5,758 bases of DNA from an uncultured Bacteroidota bacterium. Lineage in GTDB: Bacteria; Bacteroidota; Bacteroidia; Chitinophagales; Chitinophagaceae. This document shows, one piece after another, positions 1 through 5,758 of this stretch (its first letter is position 1; every line of letters begins with the position of its first letter). The DNA is taken from contig CAIJZF010000268.1 in the NCBI GenBank assembly GCA_903825095.1, forward strand, positions 1 through 5,758. The letters run 5' to 3'. The position numbers were made by a program, and so were the translations under genes. The notes beneath the pieces were generated by a model. That model searched no databases. It saw only the letters and a list, made by a program, of their open reading frames with translations, and was not told where the DNA came from.

Positions 1-732
1 AGCAAACTGCCTAAACATATTGCCATTATTATGGATGGGAATGGCAGATGGGCGCAAGAACAAGGCCAGGACCGCTTATTTGGTCATTATCAAGGAGTTA
101 TAAGCGTTAGAAAAGTCGTAGAAGCGGCCACTGAAATTGGCATTCAATACCTAACCCTCTATGCATTTAGTACGGAGAACTGGGAAAGACCAGAGGAAGA
201 AGTTACAGGTCTGATGACCTTATTTGTAGATACGATTGCCAAAGAAGTACCCGATTTGCATAAAAATAATATCAAGCTTCGTTTTATTGGCAATTTAGGA
301 TTGCTGCCCCCACATGCAAGAGAAGCCTTGGACAATGCCACTCATCAAACAGCTGCAAATACGGGCTTGACCCTCATAGTCGCTTTAAGTTATAGTAGTA
401 GATGGGAGCTAGTGGAAGCGGCTAAAAATATTGCCACAAATGTGAAAGAGGGTAGCCTTTCTATAGATAAAATTACAGAGACAACTTTGTCTGAAGCCCT
501 TACTACCAAAGACTTTCCTGATCCTGAATTAATGATACGTACCAGTGGTGAATTTCGTATCAGCAATTTTTTATTGTATCAGTTGGCCTATGCCGAATTA
601 TACTTTACAGAGACCAGATGGCCCGATTTTAGAAAGGATGACCTAGTCAAAGCCATCCTTGATTTCCAATCCAGAGAACGCAGATTCGGTAAAACCAGCT
701 TACAAGTCAGTTTAAATGATGAAATAAAATAA
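1..732 (+). CDS. uppS: Isoprenyl transferase / undecaprenyl diphosphate synthase, 5'-partial
   Basis: This cis-prenyltransferase condenses isopentenyl diphosphate units onto farnesyl diphosphate to make C55 undecaprenyl diphosphate, the lipid carrier for peptidoglycan and surface glycans. It acts at the inner face of the cytoplasmic membrane. The frame is open from base 1, and the family's N-terminal strand (LPKHIAIIMDGNGRWA) is already under way at codon 3. The ATG at base 31 is therefore the conserved internal Met, and the true start lies upstream. Of the 243 visible codons, by window numbering: catalytic Asp12 in MDGNGRW, His29 in GHYQG, FSTENW at 56-61, RTSGEFRISNF at 180-190 (the diphosphate-binding Arg/Ser set), Glu199 in AYAEL, and WPDF at 207-210. 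All expected active-site residues are present. Family members run about 245-255 residues, so only a few to about 15 residues are missing. The frame ends in TAA, 90 bases before bamA, an adjacency usual in Bacteroidota. Identity is very secure. Confidence 0.96.
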   Translation, partial: SKLPKHIAIIMDGNGRWAQEQGQDRLFGHYQGVISVRKVVEAATEIGIQYLTLYAFSTENWERPEEEVTGLMTLFVDTIAKEVPDLHKNNIKLRFIGNLGLLPPHAREALDNATHQTAANTGLTLIVALSYSSRWELVEAAKNIATNVKEGSLSIDKITETTLSEALTTKDFPDPELMIRTSGEFRISNFLLYQLAYAELYFTETRWPDFRKDDLVKAILDFQSRERRFGKTSLQVSLNDEIK

Positions 733-743
733 TATGTTTATTT

Positions 744-795
744 ACACTTTTAACAAAGACTTTGAAATATTACGAGTAATTTGCGACACTTTTAA
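744..795. promoter_or_regulatory. Direct repeat flanking a dyad in the uppS-bamA gap (candidate control region)
   Basis: The 90-base gap (733-822) is AT-rich and has no gene. It contains ACACTTTTAA twice, at 744-753 and 786-795. The copies are 42 bases apart, close to four helical turns. Between them lies the dyad ATTAC-GA-GTAAT (769-780). A TTTGC run (780-784) recalls the 3' half of the Bacteroidota -7 box, and a TTTG lies at 761-764. However, the TA half of the box is displaced and the spacing to the upstream TTTG is too short, so no convincing promoter can be drawn. An operator or promoter for bamA is an inference from position only. There is no rho-independent terminator here, so read-through from uppS into bamA is possible. 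Confidence 0.25.
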
Positions 796-822
796 AATTA
801 TAAATGTTTAGTCCCTTAGCAG

Positions 823-3561
823 ATGCATAAATTTCTTCCCTTTTTAATAGGTTCACTATCAGTACTTTTATTGAATTCGACTTCTTATGCGCAGGACACC
901 CCTGTTAAAGATTCAGTGTCTCAAATTAACGTAAACCTGATCAATATTTTTAACCAAAAAACGGTTACTAAATATAAGATTCGCAATATCAAAGTGGTGG
1001 GTAATGAAAACTTTGATGAAAATTTATTGCTTTCACTTTCTACTTTAAATACAGGCGATGAAGTGTCTATTCCAGGGGGAGACAATTTTGCGAAGTCTAT
1101 TCGCAAGTTGATGGATCAAAATTATTTTAGCGACGTAAGTATTTATTTAACAGACTTAGTAGGTAAAGAAATTGATGTAGAAATTAATGTTACAGAAAGA
1201 CCTCGTTTATCTAAGTTTAATTTTCTGGGTGTAAGAAAATCGGACATTGATGAATTGTCTGGTAAAACCGGCTTAACACCTAATAGAGTGGTTACCGATA
1301 ACATGAAAATTACGGCCATTGAAGGCATTAAAAAATATTATGCTGAAAAAGGTTTTCAAGATGTGAAAGTTACTATCAAAGAGCGTAAGGATGCTACTAG
1401 AAAAAATAATTTATTATTAGATTTCGTAGTAGACAAAGGGCCTAAAGTAAGAATTAACAATATTAATTTCGGAGGCAATTTAATTGAAGAGACTAAGCTT
1501 AAAAAAAGCTTGAAGGAAGTGCATGAGAAATCAAGACTTACTTTATTTCCTATTAATGACAAGCCTGTCATTGTAAAGACAAGTCCTTATACTTTTGAGC
1601 AGTATATGTCTGAAAAAGGCTTTTTAACTTTTACCAAGACTAGAAAAATATTAAATTCATACGCAAGGTTCTCTCTTTCTTCTTCTAAGTTCAATATTAA
1701 AAAGTACGAAGAAAGTAAAGACAACTTATTAGATTATTATAACTCATTAGGTTTTAGAGACGCTGTGATTGAAAAGGATACTGTGTATCATAATGCAGGA
1801 GGTAATCTGAACATAGATTTACAAATGAAGGAAGGCCGTAAATATTATTTCGGTAATATTAATTGGAGAGGTAATACTAAATATTCCGATTCTATCTTAT
1901 CGGTTATTTTAAATATTAAGAAAGGTGAAATTTACAATAGAGAAATCTTATTTAATAAATTGGGTAAAACACCTACTGCTGAAGGCGGTGATGTAAGTAC
2001 TTTATACCAAGACGATGGTTATTTATTTTTTAGAGTGGATCCTGTAGAAACTGCAGTATATAATGACACCATTGATTTTGAAATTAGAATAGTTGAAGGC
2101 CCTCAAGCAACTATTAAAACAATTCGTATTGCAGGTAATGAAAAAACAAAAGATTTTGTGATTCGTCGTGAAATTAGAACCCTACCTGGAGATAAATTCA
2201 GCCGCTCTTTATTAATTAGATCACAACGTGAGATTGCACAGTTAAACTTTTTTGATCAAGAGAAAATTAAAATTGATCCTTTACCGAATCCAGATGATGG
2301 TACGGTGGATATTAATTATGGTGTAGAAGAAAAATCGAGTGATCAATTAGAGTTGAGTGCAGGTTGGGGTGGATATATTGGACTTACCGGAACCTTAGGG
2401 GTGACTTTTAATAATTTTAGTTCAAAGAATTTATTTAAAAAAGAAGCATGGGATCCACTTCCTATGGGAGATGGTCAAAAACTAAGTGTAAGGGTTCAAA
2501 GTAATGGTAAGGCCTTTAGATCTACCAATCTTTCTTTCACTGAACCTTGGTTTGGCGGTATTAAAAGAAATACACTTACTGTAAGTGTCTACAATACAAA
2601 GTACGGACAAACGTATAATTTATTGACTGGTATGTATGATCCCAATGCAGCCGATTCAAGATATATTTCTACTACAGGTGCTACGCTTTCTTTTGGAAGA
2701 CAATTAGCTTGGCCAGATGATTATTTTTCTTTGAACATGGGATTAAACTATACAAGATATACTTTGAAAGATTATGCTATTGATCCTTATAATCTTCCCA
2801 ACTTCAATAATGGAATTGTAAACAATGTCAACTTTAGAATTGCTTTACAAAGAACTTCGGTGGATCAACCTTTGTTCCCAAGAACAGGATCTACTTTTTT
2901 AATGAGCGCGCAATTAACACCGCCTTATTCTTTGTTTGATCCTAATTTTGCAACAAAATCAAACCCTTATGAATTATTAGAATACCATAAGTGGAGATTC
3001 AATGGAGAATGGTATGTGCCATTGGGTAAGCCAGCAGGTGCCGATCATAACAAACAATTCGTTTTAAAATTTGCAGCTAAATATGGTTTCTTAGGTTCTT
3101 ATAATAGCGACATAGCAGTTTCCCCTTTTGAACGTTTTCAAGTAGGAGATGCTGGATTAAGTAATCAATTTGCATTATTAGGATACGATATCATTGCACA
3201 AAGAGGTTATCCAGTGTATGAGAGTTCGAATCCGAAAGTCAATCCCGATCAACAATCTTCAAGACAAAAGTTTACCATCTTTAATAAGTATTCGGTGGAA
3301 GTTCGTTACCCTTTAAGTTTAGCAGCAAGTAGTACTATCTATGCCTTAGGATTTTTTGAAGCGGCCAATGGTTGGTATAGCATGAAAGAGTACAATCCAT
3401 TTAACTTAAGACGTTCAGTAGGTATTGGAATGCGCTTCTATTTACCTATGTTTGGTTTATTAGGTTTTGATTATGGACTGGGTATAGATAGATTGAATGG
3501 AACAACATCCTTAAAAGACGCAGGAAGGTTTACCTTTATGTTAGGGTTTGAACCTGAATAA
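823..3561 (+). CDS. bamA: BamA, outer membrane protein assembly factor (Omp85 family)
   Basis: BamA is the core of the BAM complex, which folds and inserts beta-barrel proteins into the outer membrane. The 912-residue protein starts with a signal peptide (about 1-23, likely cleavage after SYA before QD). Five POTRA domains follow, at roughly 51-127, 128-205, 207-337, 340-425 and 428-503; the repeated pattern is a strand ending in G-N/G near the start of each unit. POTRA3 is enlarged by about 40 residues (around 237-290), which I recall as typical of this lineage. The barrel covers about 509-912, with SFTEPWFGG (571-579), DQPLFPRTGS (681-690) and QRGY (793-796), the last a variant of the loop-6 VRGF motif. 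The final strand, FTFMLGF, is followed by EPE, so the chain does not end on an aromatic residue. The start is fixed by an in-frame TAG at 817-819 and has no Shine-Dalgarno sequence. At 912 residues it is longer than the proteobacterial protein (about 800). It probably heads an operon with the two skp-like genes. A TamA-type protein is unlikely, since those have three POTRAs. Confidence 0.95.
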   Translation: MHKFLPFLIGSLSVLLLNSTSYAQDTPVKDSVSQINVNLINIFNQKTVTKYKIRNIKVVGNENFDENLLLSLSTLNTGDEVSIPGGDNFAKSIRKLMDQNYFSDVSIYLTDLVGKEIDVEINVTERPRLSKFNFLGVRKSDIDELSGKTGLTPNRVVTDNMKITAIEGIKKYYAEKGFQDVKVTIKERKDATRKNNLLLDFVVDKGPKVRINNINFGGNLIEETKLKKSLKEVHEKSRLTLFPINDKPVIVKTSPYTFEQYMSEKGFLTFTKTRKILNSYARFSLSSSKFNIKKYEESKDNLLDYYNSLGFRDAVIEKDTVYHNAGGNLNIDLQMKEGRKYYFGNINWRGNTKYSDSILSVILNIKKGEIYNREILFNKLGKTPTAEGGDVSTLYQDDGYLFFRVDPVETAVYNDTIDFEIRIVEGPQATIKTIRIAGNEKTKDFVIRREIRTLPGDKFSRSLLIRSQREIAQLNFFDQEKIKIDPLPNPDDGTVDINYGVEEKSSDQLELSAGWGGYIGLTGTLGVTFNNFSSKNLFKKEAWDPLPMGDGQKLSVRVQSNGKAFRSTNLSFTEPWFGGIKRNTLTVSVYNTKYGQTYNLLTGMYDPNAADSRYISTTGATLSFGRQLAWPDDYFSLNMGLNYTRYTLKDYAIDPYNLPNFNNGIVNNVNFRIALQRTSVDQPLFPRTGSTFLMSAQLTPPYSLFDPNFATKSNPYELLEYHKWRFNGEWYVPLGKPAGADHNKQFVLKFAAKYGFLGSYNSDIAVSPFERFQVGDAGLSNQFALLGYDIIAQRGYPVYESSNPKVNPDQQSSRQKFTIFNKYSVEVRYPLSLAASSTIYALGFFEAANGWYSMKEYNPFNLRRSVGIGMRFYLPMFGLLGFDYGLGIDRLNGTTSLKDAGRFTFMLGFEPE

Positions 3562-3598
3562 TAGTGATTATAATTTTCATTTCATAAATTCTTGAATT

Positions 3599-4123
3599 AT
3601 GCAATTTAAAAAACAGTTTTTGGTCCTTTTTATTGGACTTGCCCTTTTTTCTACAAGTCAGGCACAAACAAAATATGCAGTAATTAATACGAAGTATATT
3701 TTGGATAAGATTCCTGAATATAAGGATGCAGATAAAAAATTAAAAGTTTTAGGAGATGGATGGCAACAAGAAATTGATGCTAAGCAAATGGTCTTGGATA
3801 AAATGTATAAAAACTATGAGGCTGAGCAATTTATGTTGTCTGAAGACCTAAGAAAAAAGAGAGAAGATGAGCTTTTTGTAAAAGAAAAAGAATTGAGAGA
3901 TTTGCAAAAAAAGCGTTTTGGATATGAGGGTGATTTGTTTAAGGAAAGGCAAAAACTGGTTAAGCCTATTCAGGATAAGGTATATAATGCAGTCCAAAAA
4001 ATGGCTGCAGCAAGGGCTTATGACTTCATTTTGGATAAAAGTGAAGGAATTACCATTATATTTGCAGACCCAAAACTGGACAAAAGCGACGACGTTTTAA
4101 AGGAATTGGGCATTAACAATTAG
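3599..4123 (+). CDS. skp: OmpH/Skp-family periplasmic chaperone (first paralogue)
   Basis: Skp-family proteins are trimeric periplasmic holdases that bind unfolded outer-membrane proteins and pass them to BamA. This 174-residue product has a signal peptide (residues 1-22, likely cleavage after SQA before QT). A first strand, KYAVINTKYIL, belongs to the trimer base. A Lys/Glu-rich helical stretch from about 44 to 125 should form the tentacle-like coiled coil. A return segment at about 140-172, with FILDKSEGITIIFADPKLD, completes the base. Length and layout fit the family (about 160-175 residues). An in-frame TGA at 3593-3595 makes the ATG at 3599 the only plausible start, and no Shine-Dalgarno sequence is present. 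The gene lies 37 bases after bamA and 43 before a second family member, with no terminator in either gap, so co-transcription is likely. The skp symbol is by family and context; direct orthology to the E. coli gene is not shown. Confidence 0.9.
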   Translation: MQFKKQFLVLFIGLALFSTSQAQTKYAVINTKYILDKIPEYKDADKKLKVLGDGWQQEIDAKQMVLDKMYKNYEAEQFMLSEDLRKKREDELFVKEKELRDLQKKRFGYEGDLFKERQKLVKPIQDKVYNAVQKMAAARAYDFILDKSEGITIIFADPKLDKSDDVLKELGINN

Positions 4124-4166
4124 ACATAAATAATCAAAAAAAGATCAAAAAATAAAACAATATCTT

Positions 4167-4775
4167 ATGAAAAAAGGTTTCTTAGTAGCTGTCATCTTAT
4201 TTATCGCAGCTTCATTTACAACAAGTGCAACTGCACAAACAAAGATTGGTTACTTTGATGACCAAAGCGTTATTTCTTTATTCCCTGGTATCCAAGAAAA
4301 ATTAGATACTGTACTTAGATCATACGCACAAGATTCTTTACAAGAAGAGTATAATTACACTTTAAAAGATTATCAAATTAAGGATAGCATCTTTAGAAGA
4401 GACTCAGCTGAGTTGTCTAAAAAAGCAAAGGCTTATGAAATGGCTACTACCGATTTAAATAAATTAAAGTATAAGTTAATCAACTGGCAACAATACCAAC
4501 AAAGTATGATGCAACAAAAAGAGGAAGCTCTTTTATTGCCTTACAGACAAAAAGTAGCTGCTGCTTTAAGCGAAGTAGTTGCAGAAAATAAATATACTTT
4601 AGTTTTAAAGGCAGATGCTTTATCTCCTTATGCTCAACCTTCTATTGCAGACAATTTAACAATTCGTGTGGCAATGAAGTTAAAGTTAGCTTTACCTAAG
4701 GATGTGGAAGACGCTTTCAAAGCGGCTACAGGCGGTACTGCTCCTAAAGCAGCTGCACCAGCTAAAAAAGGATAA
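4167..4775 (+). CDS. OmpH/Skp-family periplasmic chaperone (second, divergent paralogue)
   Basis: This is a second Skp-like protein of 202 residues, presumably also a periplasmic holdase. It has a signal peptide (1-23, cleavage likely after ATA before QT), then the base strand KIGYFDDQSVISLFP, a helical arm from about 42 to 140, and a return segment (NKYTLVLKADALSPYAQPSIADNL in two parts, about 141-164) ending in a hydrophobic helix near 165-176. The layout parallels the preceding gene, but few residues are shared. The arm is rich in Gln, Tyr and Ser rather than dense Lys/Glu heptads. The C-terminus adds a low-complexity Ala/Pro/Lys tail (about 186-202) that the first paralogue lacks. It is the last gene before a strong hairpin terminator, so it closes the bamA operon. 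Whether it forms homotrimers, mixed trimers or has separate clients is not visible. Membership of the family is well supported; the precise role is inferred. Confidence 0.87.
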   Translation: MKKGFLVAVILFIAASFTTSATAQTKIGYFDDQSVISLFPGIQEKLDTVLRSYAQDSLQEEYNYTLKDYQIKDSIFRRDSAELSKKAKAYEMATTDLNKLKYKLINWQQYQQSMMQQKEEALLLPYRQKVAAALSEVVAENKYTLVLKADALSPYAQPSIADNLTIRVAMKLKLALPKDVEDAFKAATGGTAPKAAAPAKKG

Positions 4776-4788
4776 TACTTTAATAAAA

Positions 4789-4796
4789 TATTTTTG
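4789..4796 (+). promoter_or_regulatory. murI: TAnnTTTG-type -7 box abutting the terminator (possible murI promoter)
   Basis: TATTTTTG matches the Bacteroidota primary-sigma -7 consensus TAnnTTTG exactly and is identical to the box at 5718-5725. It lies 82 bases upstream of the murI ATG. Transcription would begin at about 4800-4803, inside the 5' arm of the terminator hairpin. No TTTG is seen at the expected -33 distance, and an AT-rich run can give this match by chance, so the call is weak. No better promoter for murI is visible in 4831-4878. Confidence 0.25.
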
Positions 4797-4797
4797 A

Positions 4798-4835
4798 TAA
4801 GAACCTCGTTGTTATGCAACGAGGTTCTTAGTTTT
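4798..4835 (+). terminator. Rho-independent terminator after the bamA-skp-skp unit
   Basis: A perfect 14-bp inverted repeat (arms 4798-4811 and 4817-4830, TAAGAACCTCGTTG and its complement) encloses the 5-base loop TTATG. It is followed by GTTTT at 4831-4835. It begins 23 bases after the stop codon of the second skp-like gene and is the only strong hairpin noticed in the non-coding parts of the window. The U-run is short, so termination may be partial. The other strand has an AT-rich stretch beyond the hairpin as well, but no opposing gene is nearby. Confidence 0.85.
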
Positions 4836-4878
4836 ACAGAACAAAGTTTTTAATAGTGTATTCAATTAAATAAATTTT

Positions 4879-5700
4879 ATGCCAGCACCCATTGGTGTCT
4901 TTGATAGTGGTTATGGGGGTCTCACCATATTAAAGGAATTGAAAAAACAATTACCTCAGTACGATTATATCTATTTAGGAGATAATGCACGTGCACCCTA
5001 TGGCACTAGATCTTTTGAAACAGTCTATCAATATACTTTAGAAGCAGTGAATTGGTTTTTTAAGCAAGGTTGTTCTTTAGTGATCATTGCTTGTAATACG
5101 GCCTCTGCTAAAGCCCTTCGAAATATTCAGCAATTAGACTTACCGCATATCGATCCTAGCAAAAGAGTACTAGGTGTCATCCGTCCAACCACAGAAGTGT
5201 TAGGTAATTTTTCTACGAATCATCAAATTGGCATTATGGGTACCTTGGGTACTGTGCAAAGTGATAGCTATCCTATTGAGTTAGCTAAATTTTTTCCTGA
5301 CTTGCAAGTCTTCCAACAAGCCTGTCCAATGTGGGTGCCCTTGATCGAAAATGGGGAGTTTGATAAACCCGGGGCAGACTATTTTGTTCAGCAGTACTTA
5401 AACGAGCTTTTTAGCCAATCTAAGGGTATCGATACAATTTTACTCGCCTGTACGCATTATCCGCTATTGGAGGCTAAAATAAAGTCCTTTTTACCCTCTG
5501 GGATGAGTTTGGTGACACAAGGAGATATTGTGGCAAAAAGCCTAGCAAAATACCTTGAAAATCACCCTGAATTAGCCCAGAAATGCAGCCAGCATGGGCA
5601 TTTAAGCTTTTATACCACCGATAATGCCAGCAGCTTTGAAAAGCAGGGTAGCTTATTTTTTGGACAAAAAATTGAGGCAAAACATACAGATTTAGCTTAA
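4879..5700 (+). CDS. murI: Glutamate racemase
   Basis: This cytoplasmic, cofactor-independent racemase converts L-glutamate to D-glutamate for the second residue of the peptidoglycan stem peptide. The 273-residue length is normal. Both halves of the pseudo-symmetric fold carry their catalytic cysteine: Cys72 in IIACNTASAKALR and Cys191 in LLACTHYPLLE, with His193 beside the second. The substrate-binding elements are FDSGYGGLT (8-16, with Asp9 and Ser10), GDNARAPYGTRS (34-45) and QQACPMWVPLIENGE (146-160). The segment usually written GVIEP reads GVIRP here (99-103), which I believe recurs in this lineage. An in-frame TAA at 4867-4869 fixes the ATG at 4879; the leader is AT-rich without a Shine-Dalgarno sequence. 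A terminator separates it from the skp pair, so it probably has its own promoter or depends on read-through. Aspartate racemases share the fold but lack this motif set. Identity is secure. Confidence 0.96.
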   Translation: MPAPIGVFDSGYGGLTILKELKKQLPQYDYIYLGDNARAPYGTRSFETVYQYTLEAVNWFFKQGCSLVIIACNTASAKALRNIQQLDLPHIDPSKRVLGVIRPTTEVLGNFSTNHQIGIMGTLGTVQSDSYPIELAKFFPDLQVFQQACPMWVPLIENGEFDKPGADYFVQQYLNELFSQSKGIDTILLACTHYPLLEAKIKSFLPSGMSLVTQGDIVAKSLAKYLENHPELAQKCSQHGHLSFYTTDNASSFEKQGSLFFGQKIEAKHTDLA

Positions 5701-5717
5701 GAAATGAAAAAATACCC

Positions 5718-5725
5718 TATTTTTG
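5718..5725 (+). promoter_or_regulatory. Promoter -7 box (TAnnTTTG) for a transcript leaving the window
   Basis: TATTTTTG, followed by CC, lies 17 bases after the murI stop and matches the Bacteroidota -7 consensus. Transcription should start near 5730. No clear -33 TTTG is present; the nearest candidate is TTTA at 5691-5694. The remaining bases to 5758 show no convincing start codon with a continuing frame: an ATG at 5704 stops at 5752-5754, and an ATG at 5749 has only three codons left. The transcript could be an mRNA leader or a small RNA gene. Confidence 0.45.
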
Positions 5726-5758
5726 CCGTCCTTTCACGGGTAGTGGTATGGTGACTGC

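Noticed and set aside
31..33. ATG as the start of uppS
   Set aside because: The ten codons before it (SKLPKHIAII) match the conserved N-terminal strand of the family, so this is the internal Met of MDGNGRW and the gene starts outside the window.
761..784. TTTG at 761-764 and TTTGC at 780-784 as a -33/-7 promoter pair for bamA
   Set aside because: The TA of TAnnTTTG is not at the right offset (sequence reads GTAATTTG) and the spacing between the elements is several bases too short.
804..830. Short ORF starting at ATG 804, overlapping the bamA start
   Set aside because: It has only eight codons, is out of frame with bamA and shows no start context; most likely chance.
3918..4100. 60-codon + strand ORF inside the first skp-like gene
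   Set aside because: It is an out-of-frame shadow of a Lys-rich coiled-coil gene, with no independent start signal or recognisable protein.
4133..4152. ATCAAAAAA repeated twice before the second skp-like gene
   Set aside because: Two short A-rich units 11 bases apart in an AT-rich leader; expected by chance and not a convincing control site.
4634..4819. Minus-strand ORF across the end of the second skp-like gene and the terminator
   Set aside because: Its start falls within the terminator hairpin, and its residues mirror the Ala-rich sense tail; a shadow frame.
5474..5680. 68-codon minus-strand ORF inside murI
   Set aside because: It lies wholly antisense to a conserved enzyme, with no promoter or family resemblance.
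1..5758. A novel system, mobile element, phage or defence locus
   Set aside because: All five long genes are recognisable envelope-biogenesis genes in an order usual for Bacteroidota; no transposase, integrase, terminal repeats, CRISPR-like spacing or tRNA was seen.

Overview
The window is a compact, one-strand block of housekeeping cell-envelope genes from a member of the Bacteroidota, most likely Chitinophagia (Chitinophagaceae-like). The assignment rests on AT-rich DNA with strong TTA, AAA, GAA and AGA codon use, AT-rich leaders without Shine-Dalgarno sequences, matches to the Bacteroidota -7 promoter box TAnnTTTG, a long BamA with an enlarged POTRA3, and a tandem pair of OmpH/Skp chaperone genes after bamA. 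The genus cannot be told from this sequence alone.

Layout, all on the + strand: (1) positions 1-732 carry uppS (undecaprenyl diphosphate synthase), whose start codon lies just outside the window; (2) a 90-base gap holds a 10-base direct repeat around a short dyad; (3) 823-3561 is bamA, the outer-membrane beta-barrel insertase; (4) 3599-4123 and 4167-4775 are two divergent OmpH/Skp-family periplasmic chaperone genes; (5) a perfect 14-bp hairpin at 4798-4830 ends the bamA-skp-skp unit; (6) 4879-5700 is murI (glutamate racemase); (7) the last 58 bases hold a good promoter -7 box and the beginning of a further transcript that runs off the window.

The genes share one theme. UppS makes the C55 lipid carrier and MurI makes D-glutamate, both needed for peptidoglycan, and UppS product also carries other surface glycans. 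BamA folds outer-membrane proteins, and the two Skp-like proteins probably escort unfolded barrel proteins across the periplasm to it. bamA and the skp pair (gaps of 37 and 43 bases) look like one operon. Whether uppS is co-transcribed with them is open, and murI is set apart by the terminator.

I found no mobile element, CRISPR array, tRNA, defence system or other novel system. All main genes are intact and typical apart from the cut 5' end of uppS. The points worth checking are small: a promoter-like box abutting the terminator hairpin, the repeat and dyad ahead of bamA, the divergence of the two Skp paralogues, and the unidentified transcript at the right edge.
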